Source: Dactylonectria macrodidyma (Eukaryota > Ascomycota > Sordariomycetes > Hypocreales > Nectriaceae). Taken from it: a stretch of 64,000 nt of DNA. Below are positions 11,888 to 23,786 of the stretch, one piece after another; within the stretch, counting starts at the first letter, position 1; each line of letters starts with the position of its first letter. The DNA is taken from the NCBI GenBank assembly GCA_020744425.1, contig JAGMUV010000005.1, positions 3,162,001 through 3,226,000 of the forward strand, in the 5' to 3' direction. The translations under genes were made by a program, and so were the position numbers. A model generated the notes under the pieces. The model made no database searches and had not been told where the DNA came from. It saw nothing but the letters and a program-made list of their open reading frames with translations.

Positions 11888-12838
11888 ATGCCGTCCGACG
11901 AAGAACGCGACAGCGGAGCGCGTCGAAGACGAACCAATGACGAGCAGCGCGGAGAGAGGGAGGACCGCGACGGCCGATCAAAGCATTCGGACCGCGGTTC
12001 TCATCGCCGCCGATCACGCGAACGGCGCGACCAACACAAACGACGTCGTTCGCGAACCCCGGAAACCGAGAGACGGAGGTCCCGAAGTCGAGATCGAGAG
12101 CGTCGCCGAGATCGCGACCGACACAGGGATCGAGATCGAGATCAAGACCGAGACCGAGACCAAGATCGAGAGCATCGTCGTCAAAGATCACGCGAAGGAC
12201 GGGATTCTCGCCGCCGCCGCCTTGACAAAGACGCCGAAGAAAAGGACGACAAGCAGCTTGTTAAGAGAGATCCTCTGAAGCGCAACGGGCCTCTACCATC
12301 CCAGCAGGACTCGTTCGCCATCACGAACGGTGAGGAGCCAGAAAAACCCAAGGAGAAACCCAATTTTGGAAACTCGGGAGTGTTGGCAGCCGCATCCAAC
12401 TCAGTAGCGCAGGCAGACGGATCAACAATAACGCTCAAGTACCATGAGCCAGCCGAAGCGCGAAAACCTTCTCCCCGCGATCAGTGGAAGCTATTCGTTT
12501 TCAAGGGAGGAGATGTGGCTGACACCATCGACCTAAGTGCCAGAAGCTGTTGGTTGATCGGCCGAGAAGCGGCCGTTGTGGACCTGCCCGCTGAGCATCC
12601 GAGCATCAGCAAGCAGCACGCCGTCATCCAGTTCAGATACACGGAGAAGAGGAACGAGTTTGGCGACAAGATTGGCAAGGTCAAGCCCTACCTCATCGAC
12701 CTCGAGAGTGCTAATGGCACCCTCTTGAACGACGACAAGGTTCCCGACAGCAGATATCTGGAGCTCAGAGACAAGGACATGATTCAGTTTGGACATAGCA
12801 CTAGGGAATACGTCTTGATGCTCGCGCCTCGAACTTGA
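11888..12838 (+). CDS. pml1: SNIP1/Pml1-type FHA domain protein (pre-mRNA retention and splicing complex)
   Basis: Single-exon gene, 316 residues. The first ~125 residues are an arginine-rich RS/RD/RE region with alternating Arg and Asp/Glu, as in splicing factors. The C-terminal 130 residues form a forkhead-associated domain: the core motifs are WLIGRE (W222, G225-R226), HPSISKQHAVI, and SANGTLLND with N276-G277-T278. An RS-like N-terminus followed by one terminal FHA domain is the architecture of human SNIP1, plant DAWDLE and yeast Pml1, a subunit of the RES complex that binds the activated spliceosome and retains unspliced RNA in the nucleus. Phosphothreonine-peptide binding is expected from the intact Arg, Ser, His and Asn-Gly-Thr positions. 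The family assignment is strong; the complex membership follows from orthology. Confidence 0.9.
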   Translation: MPSDEERDSGARRRRTNDEQRGEREDRDGRSKHSDRGSHRRRSRERRDQHKRRRSRTPETERRRSRSRDRERRRDRDRHRDRDRDQDRDRDQDREHRRQRSREGRDSRRRRLDKDAEEKDDKQLVKRDPLKRNGPLPSQQDSFAITNGEEPEKPKEKPNFGNSGVLAAASNSVAQADGSTITLKYHEPAEARKPSPRDQWKLFVFKGGDVADTIDLSARSCWLIGREAAVVDLPAEHPSISKQHAVIQFRYTEKRNEFGDKIGKVKPYLIDLESANGTLLNDDKVPDSRYLELRDKDMIQFGHSTREYVLMLAPRT

Positions 12839-14319
12839 GCGTGGCATACTTTCTGGAACCGGGACATTTGCGTAAGCGACTCATACTGCTCGACCAACCC
12901 TTCAACTCGATGTTTTGAGTCATAACTTTTTCAACTTTGCTTCTCAAACCTCTTCCAGTGTGGTGGGGGGACGTGATCCGCCACAGTTTTCATTTTCGGG
13001 CATGCTTGCGAAAAAGGTCAGTCGCATCGATGAACTTTCCGAATTTGGCAGGTTGAATGAAGGGCGGCTATAAGCTTTGGGTTCCGCGTTAGTAGGTAGC
13101 CGTTGGCCGCTTTGTCGCTATGAGGTGCCTTGTTCAAGCCACAAGAGCCGCATTCTGTGCTGTCACAAGCGGTCCCCACGGGTTAGGGCCCCTGTTCTAA
13201 CTCCTCGACTCCAAGGTCGATGATCCGACATTGGAGAAGTGTTCAGAAGGTCCCATGTGGATCTTTTAGGCAAAGCCAGGACGCACTTCGGTGACGGAAG
13301 AAGCCAGAGTAAGCTCGGTGGCCCAGATTGAGTCATTCAGCTCGCGTGGACCAACAGAATCAGAATCAGGGCGAACTGGGTGGGAAAAACAACGTACTGA
13401 AATATAACGTGGTTACTGTGTGGCAAACGTCGTGGGCTTTCTCCGGGCGACAGGTCCAGGCTGCACTGCCCGGTACTTGCAGAGCCTCGGACGCGTGGCT
13501 TCAAGGACCATAGCAGAGTCCTAGGTAGGCGGCCGGCATCAGTAACGAATGGGCCAAGTGTCATCGAAATCCCATGGGGTCGTTGAATTAAACACTTGCA
13601 GGACCTTGTTCTACGCCTTGTGCAAGAGCGTTACTCCGTCGACATCTGAGCGACACTGTTTAGGTTTGAGTTCAAGTCGTAGATCGACGTGGGACAAGGA
13701 TTCCCCATCTTCGGGGAGACCCTGCATTAATCGCCGCCGCTTGAGTTAATTAGTTCAAAGATGCGATACCCGATTACCCTAGAGAACCGCAAGTGCATTG
13801 TGAATAAGACGTTCCTTGCCGGATCTCGCCTTGTTAGACTAAAACCTCGCAATGATACGCTGTTTCGGGAAGTGTGGAGTGTGGAGTGGGCAAGCGGGAG
13901 TCCCGAGAGACTTGTCTTTTCTAGAACTCAGCGTCTAATTCAGACTGGGCCAAGTTAGCATCTGTCTACCTACCTACTGTAGGTACGAAGTACGCAGTAC
14001 GTATTGCAGGGTCTATTCTAGGCTCGTCCAGGGCGGGCTGTACGCTGCACGCCTCGTTCCATCGACATCCCTGCTCCACATCGTCAGCTCAGCTCGCGGC
14101 AACTCCCCTGCCTCGTGACAGCTACTGGCTTACCCGCAGTACGGGAGAGCAATGCTGCTACGCGGGCTTCTGGGGGCAGTTCTGGGGCAGTTCTGGGGCA
14201 GAGTGCGACCACCTTTTCGGGTTGAATGGGACCCTTTCAGGGTTGAATGGCACGTCAGGCAGCACATCTCCTCCGCAGCCCTGCGTTTGGGGTAGGAGCC
14301 TTGCCTGGGAGGAAATTCA
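12839..14319. other. Intergenic region with no supported gene
   Basis: About 1.5 kb. It holds a TACGAAGTACGCAGTACGTA-like inverted motif near 13983-14000 next to TACC-type tandem units, and the TTCTGGGGCAG minisatellite described separately. No coding frame is convincing. Confidence 0.4.
14168..14201. repeat. Three-copy 11-12 bp minisatellite in the STAND gene promoter
   Basis: Three tandem copies of TTCTGGGGCAG (the first with one extra G), followed about 20 bp later by two imperfect copies of a GGTTGAATGG unit. It lies 240-275 bp upstream of the proposed start of the STAND gene. Confidence 0.8.
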
Positions 14320-14327
14320 TATATAAT
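14320..14327 (+). promoter_or_regulatory. TATA-like element of the STAND gene
   Basis: The sequence TATATAAT lies 114 bp upstream of the proposed ATG at 14441. Spacing fits a TATA box plus a short leader. This is a motif match only. Confidence 0.4.
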
Positions 14328-14440
14328 CGACGATGCTGCCCGGCAATTCGTCGTCTTTTATTCCGGCCAACCTACCTACCTCCCTCAATGACATCTGCAT
14401 GGGATACCACCTTTGGTGCTTGCCTCTACGCTGATACATC

Positions 14441-17400
14441 ATGGTGAGTGCCGACCTCTGCAAATATATTCTACGACCACACGTACTGACCTGACCACCA
14501 AATGCAGGCATCTGAGAACCGTTCAATAGCGCGATACGAGACCACGGCCGTGTACACGCACCCCGAGGCTAAAGTCGACATCGTCCTTGTCCACGGCCTC
14601 AACGGCTCCCCAGACAAGACATGGACGGCCAAGAACGGCGTCTTCTGGCCGCTCGACCTGTTGCCGGCATCGCTGAAGGATGTCCAGGCGAACATCATGG
14701 TCTACGGGTACAACGCCGACGTCTACTCGAAGCGTAACGACCAGAGCGCGAGCGACAACTTCATTCACCAGCACGCGCAAACCCTCATCACAAACCTCAC
14801 CCTTTACCGCAGGAGCGAAGGCACGTTTCAGAACCCCATCATCTGGGTGTGTCACAGCCTGGGCGGCATTCTCGTTAAGCGGGCGCTTCTCTACTCTAAC
14901 GATGTGCGGGCGGCGCATCACGAGCACCACCGGTCCATCTACGTCTCGACCTTTGGGCTCGTCTTTCTGGGCACTCCGCACGCCGGCTCAGATGGCGCCG
15001 CCTGGGGTCTCATGCTGCAGGCCATGTCGGACGCCATTATTCCCAAGAAGTTCTTCGAGTCGGAGTCGGTGCTTCTGAGGACTCTCAAGAAAGAGAACGA
15101 GACCCTTGCCAATATCAACAGCCATTTTTTGGACATTTACCAACGTTTTCGCATTCATATGGCCCACGAGAACCACAAGACCGATCTCAAGGGAACCAAG
15201 TATGTCCTTCTTTAAGTTCCTAACTTTTCCTTGACCTTCACTAACACCCTCTTCTAGGGTCATTGTTGTTGATGCCAACTCAGCCAGTCCGCAACTACCC
15301 GGTGTCACGTACTATGGCATCGAGGCAACCCACTCGGGCATGTGCAAGTTCGACAGCCCAAGTGCACCAGGCTATCGAAACATCTCAACAGACATCCGAC
15401 AGTGGATTTTGGATGCTCCCGCCATGATTCAAGTGCGCTGGGAAGTTGAAGAAGAAGAGAGGCGGGCTCGTATGAGGAACGAAATGAGCGAAAGGATGTC
15501 ACCATACGGTGACTCATTCGCAGGCCCACCTGCAGGTCCTTCCGCAGGTCCTTCCGCAGGTCCTTCCGCAGGGCCATATGACCCTCAAGCACGCGAATAT
15601 GCCGACCAAGAACCACTCACGCTTCTAAAGGACCAGACGGTGTCCAGGCCAGTTCGGCTGGACGGGCCCATGGCGGTGGTACCTCGAGATGCTGACGAAC
15701 CGCTCTTTATCCATCCCGACCGGTTTCGCCCCAATTCTTACTTCAGGGGGCGCGAGCAAGAGTTGTACAACCTTCACCGTATGCTCATGGATAAGCATCG
15801 CCGCGACCAAGGAACATCAGCTGTTTTGATCTGGGCGGTGCCTGGAGGCGGGAAATCGCACCTCGCAAGGGAGTACGCCTTTAGGCATCGTCATGACTAC
15901 CCAGGTGGGATTTTCTGGATTCGGGGCAAGACTCAGGAGGATCTCGAGGAGGGCTTCCTAAAGATGGCTAAGAGCGCAAACATTCAAGAAGGCATTCAAG
16001 TCAAAGATGAATCCGACTTGCGAGACCTAGACGAGGCTATTCCCTTGGTTCGGAAATGGCTCAACCGGACCGAAAACTGGCTCCTGATCCTCGACGGTGT
16101 TTTGCGCGACACTCATGTGCTATCCAAGTACATTCCTGACGCAAGGAATACAAGCATGGTTCTTACTTCGACGGACATTTCGATTGCTGGTAACCACAAC
16201 TTCGACAGCCCTCAAAAGATAGAACTCGGACCACTTAGCGAAGAAGATGCCCGGATTATGTTATTGGAGGAGATGGACAAGAAAAAGCCCTGGACTCAAG
16301 ACGATCTCAGCCGCGCCCTTGAGACGGTGCAGCTCGTGGAATGTCTACCACTTGCGGTACACGCTGCAGCTCGCCAGCTAAGGGCAACCCGAGAGCCATT
16401 GTCCAAGTATATCCGTGCCTACAAGACCCGTCCGCGCACTGGAGGCCTGGGTGCTTATAAGGGCGTCCGGGAGAAGCTGCAGGAGCGCGGCGAAATTGCA
16501 GCACTCAACCTGATGTATCTCCTGTCCTTCTTCAACGCAAGGGTTCCCGTCGAGATGCTTGCGCTTGGCCTCAAGGCGCTGGACAAGCGAACGCCTGTCA
16601 GGACCCACGACTCGATGGGAAAGCGCAGTCTCAATAAGACCTTTACAGTTTTGATCGCTTTTGCTCTAATAGAGCGCGACGAGATTGAAGATGTTCCATC
16701 CGCAACTACGTCAAGCCCATCCGCGTCTCTCCGGGACTCGGCATCAACCGAACTTCTCGACATGCTGAAGATTCACAGCATCGTCCAGACCTTCTTCCGT
16801 GAGACGCTAAAGAAGGAGAGCCAGTTCGATTTCTGGCTGGAGAGGGCGGCTGCCGTCTTCTGCAAGTCGTTTGACGAGGGTGACTCTCGCGCCAGAAAGA
16901 ACCCGGAGATGGGCCTTCCAGACGACTATCGCAGATATGCAGCCCACGCTCGCAAGGTCTTGGAGCACATTAGCCGAGTGGACAGGCCGACGCCCGAGTT
17001 GCGGGCGGCAGAGAAGGCGTTGCAAAGTCGTCTTGGGGATATTCAGGGGCTGGTTTCTACCATGTCGAGTACAGTGACGGCAGCCCCTTGGGAGCATCAC
17101 AGCAAGGATCCGCATGTGTCAGTATTTGAGAGAACAAACAGCTTGTCGGTTCCGAGTTCTGTCACGTCAACGGACAGCAACAACGGCGAGCCGGTGGATA
17201 TTGGACTACAGGGTTCGTGGGATCAGCGCTCAAGCTTGCCTACAATAGAAGGCAATCCTCACCACTACCACATCCCTTATCCTCAGCAGAGCACGATCCC
17301 AGTGCCAGAACTTCTGCACGAACGAGAGGCCGGAGACTGGGACGTGCTATCCTCCCATCACAAAGATATGCCGGAGCTGCATCGCACTTTACGCAGACAA

Positions 17401-18687
17401 GCCGTCAAGCGGTACCACGACCGTGCCGGGGCGTGGCGCGAGACGAAGCAGAAGGTGAATGAGCCGCGCGTGAGCATCAGCAGAGAGGTGGCCACAGGGC
17501 AGTTCTCCGCGGCGAATTCTCCTTCAGCGCAGCTGGCGACCTCGTCCCCTGTATTCGGTGATGCTGGGAAGCACCTAGCTCACGTCAAGAATGCCAATAA
17601 CCGCGAACTGGGTGAAACTGGTTGGAACAAGAGCGGAGGCCAAGAGGCAGTTGTACGGGAAAGAAGAAGACAGGCACTCGAGCAACTGCAACAATACAGC
17701 CGTCATGACGCCAATACACAGGCCAAGTTGAAGAGGAACGGCAGCCCACCAACGTCGGAGCCTGTCAAGGCTCAGCCGCGAGCTCAGCTTCATTACCCCA
17801 GCCAGGATACTTTAGTTGACGAACACCCCTTTTCTCAAGGAGACAGCTTTGGCACGGCGTCGGTACCATCCATCTACCATCTTGACGACGGCGAACGGAG
17901 GCCACGATCACGAGGTGCCACCCCCAGGCTCTTCTCCCAACGACACTCGGACACATGTCTCGAAACTGATGTCGGCCAGTGGGCGCCATCCGGCTTGCCT
18001 GTAGTCGTCAGCTCGACCAGCACTCTGGGTCCTGCGAGTCATCTCTACCGTCCTGTTCATAGCCATCGCCAAGGCAGAGACTCGGGATACGCCGGTGAGG
18101 CATTCTCGAGCTCACTGCCGAGCAGTCAAGGCAGCACTTTGCAGCCACCACCGTGGCGTCCGTCCTCGCTCAACCCTGACGGCTACTCGTCTCAGCCTCT
18201 CTCCCGCATCACCTCCTCCAACCATGACCCCTCTATCATCGACGAGCATCACAGCCGGACTCCAGGCGGCTCGGCGTTGCCGAGCGCGGTGCCGATCCAT
18301 ACACGCCGTTCGCCGTCTATGGCCCGAACCGAGCCGTCGCCACGAACCGGCGCCTTCGAGAACGCACCCACTACGAGCTACCGGGCCTGGCAGCAGCGCC
18401 ACTCTGGGCCCTGGAGCAGCGAGCAAGTCTCACCCGGGTCTGCCCCATCTCCACCGACGGACGGTGCGGAGATGGTGAGGTCTGGATCGGGCGGAATCCA
18501 GTTCAACGGCCGTATCGTCGAGTTTGGTCAGTCGCCGCTGGCGGAGAGCGCCTACCCACTCAAGATTGCCGATTCGGACTCACTCTGGTGGGAGGATGAT
18601 GATGTTTCGTCTTCGAGGAAGAAGCCTCAAGGGCTTGGGCTTGGGCTTGTGAGGGAGAGCCAAAAAGAGCTACAGCCACTACCATAG
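14441..18687 (+). CDS. Fungal STAND/NLR-like protein: alpha/beta hydrolase + NB-ARC-like NTPase + disordered tail
   Basis: Proposed exons are 14441-14443, 14508-15199 and 15258-18687 (1374 residues). The first intron follows the ATG directly (GTGAGT donor, ATGCAG acceptor); a start at 14502 inside that intron would give nearly the same protein. Domain order: an alpha/beta hydrolase at about 10-330 with HGLNG (30-34), nucleophile Ser118 in HSLGG, and LGTPHAG; then an NB-ARC-like NTPase with Walker A VPGGGKS (K431; the usual first Gly is Ala) and Walker B WLLILDG near 506; a winged-helix-like region to about 800; and about 530 residues of Ser/Pro/Arg-rich low complexity. Between hydrolase and NTPase is an AGPS repeat. 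Such hydrolase-STAND fusions are known among fungal NLR-like proteins linked to non-self recognition and cell death. No TPR, WD40 or ankyrin repeats are visible, which is unusual. Confidence 0.85.
15520..15571 (+). repeat. In-frame 12-bp coding minisatellite (Ala-Gly-Pro-Ser repeats)
   Basis: About four copies of GCAGGTCCTTCC, the first degenerate, encode consecutive AGPS units in the linker between the hydrolase and NTPase domains of the STAND protein. The unit length keeps frame, so copy number can change without breaking the gene. Confidence 0.85.
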
Positions 18688-18928
18688 TGTCATAGTATAG
18701 TAAAGTTATTTCAGGGGAGTTTCCGGTATTTCGTTTCTGGGAGAGGAGTGTCTCATAAAGGAACATATTGTAGCTTCAAGGTTCAACATAGAAGCGTGTA
18801 TTTACTTGGCAATTCAATACAAAAAGTTATAACGAATGATTAAAAACAAAGAAGTCTCGAAATGAACCACAATACCCTGCTTCTTAGCCTCATCTCTTGA
18901 AGACCAACAGATGGCCGCAGAAGATGCT

Positions 18929-19810
18929 TCACACATCATATTCGCGGGCAGACTGTTCCAGAGCCCGCTTCTGTCTCTGTTCTTCATCGAAAGATAGCCC
19001 TCGAGTGTTACAACCACCCGGGACAGCCTCGTAGCATCGCTTCTTTCCACATTGCCACGATCCGTCATAGACGCAGATATGGCCGTTCTCACACTCCCCG
19101 TCGGAACCGCACTCGCTGTGTACGGTACAGGGGCCGGGTGATATTGGCGCCCCATCCCCCTTGTTGATCAAAACGGGCCCCGATGCGGACGCAGACGTCA
19201 CCGCGCCCAGCCTTGAGGCAGCTGCACATGCCTAGCCCCCCAGCGCAGGGAAAACGTGCAGCGCGGGCCGGGGTAGGTACAGCTGGTGGACAGGCAATGT
19301 TGAGAAAGCGAGTCTCGGTAATCGTGATGGTGGGGGTTGCGAGAGCCGTAGTTCTAATCGTAATCTGGGACCAGCATCTGCAAGCCGATGAGTACTGGTC
19401 GTACCTGTAGCATTGCCCAGCTGCCAAGGCGGGAACAGCTCTTGGGAAGATGAGATTGTCTATCTCGGCGCGAGTTGGAGAAGATGCGGTGTTGACCACC
19501 TCATGCTGTGCTGCCCTGTTATTGTGTGCTCTGGTGATATACTTGGTGACAGTGCTCGTGACAATCCTGGTGAATCCGTCAGATAGTGGATATGTTATCT
19601 TCAGCTTCGGGTGACTCACACGGGTGCCGGCTTTACAGTTGACTCCAGGAAGCGGCTACAGATGGACATCCGGGACTCCAAGGGCACACCAACCCCAGGT
19701 CTGGTCCCAGTCACGTATTCGGCACACCTATCGGCGGTACACCGGCCCCCAGCCAGGCTCGTAGAAGCTAGGAATCCAATATGAAGGAAGAGGAGAAATG
19801 AAATCTTCAT
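18929..19810 (-). CDS. Cysteine-rich secreted protein, unknown function; 3' structure uncertain
   Basis: The gene starts at 19810 with a signal peptide (MKISFLLFLHIGFLASTSLA). Exon 1 is 19810-19620; a 53-nt GTGAGT...CAG intron leads to an exon starting at 19566. That frame contains paired cysteines (GQCYRYD, ACRCW, MCSCLKAGRGDVCV) but then runs without clear homology to a stop near 19089. A second frame, ending at 18929, has another cysteine-rich block (CTVHSECGSDGECENGHICV then CGKKRC). The two can be joined in frame by a weak 49-nt intron (19280-19232, GTACCT...CTAG), giving 259 residues but removing the MCSC block; a frameshift is the alternative. The product would be extracellular. Family not recognised. 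Low certainty on everything after exon 2. Confidence 0.5.
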
Positions 19811-22800
19811 TTCAAAAACGAGACAAGACGGTTTCACAGAGTGTATAGCTCAACGATATTATCGTAAAAGTCCAAGCGAGGAGGTAACGGAATATGCCTG
19901 AGAAAAATATCCTAGAACCAGAGCTCTTCGGTGATTTATATGTTTTTGAATATCAAGTGAGCTACAGGGAGTGATTTGATGATAAAGCAAATCAACTGTG
20001 ATACAACTCAGTATCCTAGCGAGAGAGGGGCGTCGATCTTTCTAGTTTGTACCTGTTTTCAATACCCATCATTTGAGGATTCCGCACTATAACGTCACTT
20101 GGTTTGTGGCAAGGCATCCTGTCTTTGGGGTGGCAGTGGCATGGAGCGGATGGTGAGGATTCTTCCCCAGCTTGTGGGAGAGGGGTGGTACGGTGCAATG
20201 GTCAGACAATGGACAGAATCAAGGCATGAACGCCGACTCGCGTGGGCTCGCGCTGTACAGCATTCGATGACGTGATGCTTCGTTCACTCCAGAGACCAGG
20301 CACAGGAACATATTGAAAGAATACCTTTCGCGTTCTGAGGTTGCGGGGGAGTATAGTTCAACTTGGCACAACGGACACTCAGCTGCAGTAATGTCGGTTC
20401 TCGGGCCTCGGAATGACAATTCTCTGTCTCAAAAGCCGCCGTAGTCGCACGGCAGATGACGAATATTTATGTGCTCAAAAACGAGGCTGCAGGGGTCGGA
20501 ATAAAATATCGGAACCCTGAGATGTAGTGTGTTCAGGTTATTTTACTGGATGAAGGCTTAGGAGTGGTTGGTTCTGTCCACATATCAAGTAAAAAGCTGC
20601 TGCAGAAGAGGCCATGCCTATGGACGAGACTCAGGGCCATGCCTGGACGCCAACGAACAAACTGAAGCCTAAAAGAGAGTGGTGCAGAGCTAACGCAACA
20701 AATCGAGTGGCCTGGCTTTCCGAGGTGACACAAGATAGGAGTGAAATATTGAGCCGGCATAACTTCTGAGTTGTAATTAGTTGGCATGCATCGAGACCTA
20801 CCATCCATTCCTGGCGAGGAATATGGTTGTCAAGACAGCATACTGTCACACCATCCCAGTATCGTTCGTATGGCGCATGACCAAGAGTGTAGAAACCGGA
20901 TAGTCGGATACGCAAGTCAGGGGGATGACCACAGAGCTCCACAACTATGCGTCAATAGCATACTTTGAGACATTAGCAGCCAGATGGACGGATTGAGGAC
21001 GATTAGCAGGATCAGGGTTCTGCACGTTGCCTCCGAGTTCGCTTTGGCACGTCGCAAGTATGAGAGTGGCCAAGACGGAGGAAGGGGGGACATGAATAAC
21101 CGTTGGGGAGGGACCGGATCCTGGGGCGTCCGAGACTGGTTCACTCGGTTAGATACTGAAGCGATGTGACACAAACCGTCTAATATCATGATCACGCCTT
21201 TGTATAAAGCCGCGGGTGTTGCAGAGCTGAGAGGGCGGTGGGCGCGTTGGTTGGCTAATGCAGCCTGCCTATAGACGCAGCGCGAACTGCATGGCAGCGA
21301 GCGAGTGAACGATGGTTTGTGCGACAAGCCTGCCGGGAGGTGGGAATATGCTGATGAGAGAGAAGAGAATCTTGATGCGAGACAATCTAGTTTGGAAGCG
21401 ACGTCAGAAGTACTTCTGTCACATGCTGCTGCTGTAATGTTTGAGTACAATGTGGCAGTGCTGAGGTTGTGACATGGTTTGAGGCGGTTGCAAGGTTCAA
21501 GTTGATGGTCGACAGTGCAGCTCCCATCTGCCTGCACTTCCTTTAAACAGCCAGGGCTGCGAGGGCACAGTAACGGCACTGTGTACCACCGATGTTGGTG
21601 TGTGTTGGACACAGTGCCGTCTCGTGGCAGGAACCTTCCAGGTTCACCGCAACACCATAGTCTCCACGTACCATCCTCCATTATCTATTCCTCGTACAAA
21701 CCTCATTCTAAACAATCACGGATGAATTCCTTTGCTGCTGTGACCCGTACAAGCGCCCACAGCTCAGTAGCTTTCGACTTCGTGCGTGGTACCGATTCGG
21801 AACCATTGGGAATTCGTCACTGACTTCGCTGTCTCAAGCAAAACTAGGTAGGCTGAAATGCGTGTCTCCCGATGCGCCTCGCCGTGAGCCAAGTTATCTA
21901 CCAAGATGACTTTCAGGGCCGAGTAATGCTCTCACGATCATGAGACAGCCATCTTGAGCGCCACCCAGCTGTTTCGCCTGAGCTGTCTACTGTCTTCTTC
22001 ACCACATTTTATGGTACCAGCACTCCAAGATTCCGTTCATCTAACGGCACAGGCTACAAGCGTTGCGATTTCCGTCGCCCACCTTGTTGGCCTTGATAAG
22101 TGAGGCTAACATTCAGGGTCCTATCTCATCGTGGAACCATGGATCTCGCAGGGATCTCGCCGGGCATGCGTTCGTACTACTCCCCTAGCCACATAGAGCA
22201 GGCCTCACCGTTGAAATCATCACCAACGACTGGCTCTTCCGTCATCACGCCTCGTTCCCACTGCCTCCAAGCATGCAGCTTTCCATGGGACTGGAGACAC
22301 GGAAGCGAAACCACTGGAGCGCCTTGATAGAATCTCGCACCCATGTTGTCGCAATTTTCTCGGCCCATGTCTGCTACTGGTGTCTTCCCTTCACCGTCTA
22401 GTCAAATAGGGCCCTCTTGGGATGATACCGCTTTGAGTAAACCGAACGGGATGTGAGCATCACGGGGGGGATCTGTCGGAGGGAATTCGGGACCCACAAC
22501 GGCATCGAGCATGGCGGGACGGAGCATCACGATGTTGGACTGTTGGTTGGCACAGGCGGCAACCACGGCCTCAAGTGATCTTAGTAACTCTGCAGTGTGA
22601 ACCATTGGGATTGTTAGGCCGGATCTTCGCGGCATGGCTATGAACGGCAAGCAACCCCCGGACCCAGGGACGCGACAGGCCGTGTCATAAGTGGAAGACA
22701 TGGCAGGGCTTCACTCAAATATTTCGAATATTTAAGAGTCGGGGACTTCTTGAATACGGTGTCCTGCTTTAGTTTCATTTCTTACTATCTCAGCCCTTGA

Positions 22801-22865
22801 TTCCATCATCAGTACACTCTGATACCCATCAACTAGCCAACACTTGTTGTCCTAATTCTTTTACC
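19811..22865. other. Gene-poor region with no supported gene
   Basis: About 3 kb upstream of two genes that read outward from it: the secreted-protein gene on the minus strand and the aldo-keto reductase on the plus strand. The longest open frame (20917-21681, minus) has a random-looking composition with no motif, so I do not call it. The last 150 bp, with ATTTAAG near 22730, are the likely promoter of the reductase. Confidence 0.4.
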
Positions 22866-23786
22866 ATGGCCCCGTCTGCTCTCACCCCCGAAGCCACTCC
22901 CGAGCGTGAGATTTACGCCAAGAAGCCTGCTCAGACCCGTTTCCACAGCAGCTCCGTCCCTTCTATCAAGCTCAACGATGGCAACCTCATCCCTCAGATT
23001 GCCCTCGGTGTCTACAAAGCCCCCAACGGCCAAGAAACCGAAAACGCCGTCATCGCTGCTCTAGATGCCGGCTATCGACACATTGATTCAGCTGCCCGCT
23101 ATGCCAATGAGGAGGCGTGTGGACGCGCCATACGCCGCTGGCTCGAGCGAACTGGCACTCCTCGTAAAGAGGTGTTCGTTTGTTCCAAGCTCTGGGACTC
23201 TGATCACGGCTACGAGGCCACACTCAATGCCCTGTGCGAGTCACTGGACAAGTTTGGCCTCGACCACCTTGACTTGTACCTGATCCACTCTCCTGCCGCC
23301 GACGAGGCGAAGCGCTTGGAGAGTTGGCGTGCTCTTGAGACCGCCCAGCGTCTCGGCAAGGTCAAATCCATTGGTGTCTCCAACTTTGGTGCCAACCACA
23401 TCGAGAGCCTGCTCAAGAACGCCCGAGTAGTACCCGCTGTCAACCAGGTAGAGGTTCACCCCTTTTGCCAGCGCCAGTCTCTGGTCGACCTCTGCAACAA
23501 AAACAACATCAAAATCGAGGCGTACTCCCCGCTCGCTCGGGGCAACAAGCTCCAAGATCCCACCATTTGCGCCATTGCTGAAAAGTACGGAAAGACCACT
23601 GCCCAAGTTCTCCTCAACTGGAGCACTTCTCGCGGTAACATCATTCTACCCAAGAGCTTGACTGCCCACCGCATCCAGAGCAACTTTGACAGCTTTAACT
23701 TTAAGCTTTCCATCGAGGATACTGCTGAGATTGACAGCCTTGAGGAGAACTACGTGACTGGCAGTATGCACAAATCCCACGACTGA
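22866..23786 (+). CDS. Aldo-keto reductase
   Basis: Single-exon gene, 306 residues, starting at the ATG in context ACCATGG. It is an NAD(P)H-dependent reductase of carbonyl compounds with the (beta/alpha)8 fold of the AKR superfamily. The catalytic tetrad is visible: D74 and Y79 in HIDSAARYANE, K108 in CSKLW and H141 in LIHSP. SIGVSNFG and AVNQVEVHP follow in the usual positions, and LPKS near residue 265 is the coenzyme-binding motif. The N-terminal 30 residues are an extension before the canonical first strand. It resembles 2,5-didehydrogluconate-reductase-like/AKR proteins more than xylose reductase, as the nucleotide motif is ILPKS rather than IPKSN. Substrate unknown. Cytosolic. Confidence 0.9.
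   Translation: MAPSALTPEATPEREIYAKKPAQTRFHSSSVPSIKLNDGNLIPQIALGVYKAPNGQETENAVIAALDAGYRHIDSAARYANEEACGRAIRRWLERTGTPRKEVFVCSKLWDSDHGYEATLNALCESLDKFGLDHLDLYLIHSPAADEAKRLESWRALETAQRLGKVKSIGVSNFGANHIESLLKNARVVPAVNQVEVHPFCQRQSLVDLCNKNNIKIEAYSPLARGNKLQDPTICAIAEKYGKTTAQVLLNWSTSRGNIILPKSLTAHRIQSNFDSFNFKLSIEDTAEIDSLEENYVTGSMHKSHD

Noticed and set aside
20917..21681. 254-codon minus-strand frame
   Set aside because: Random-looking composition, no domain, no signal peptide, and no splice or homology support.
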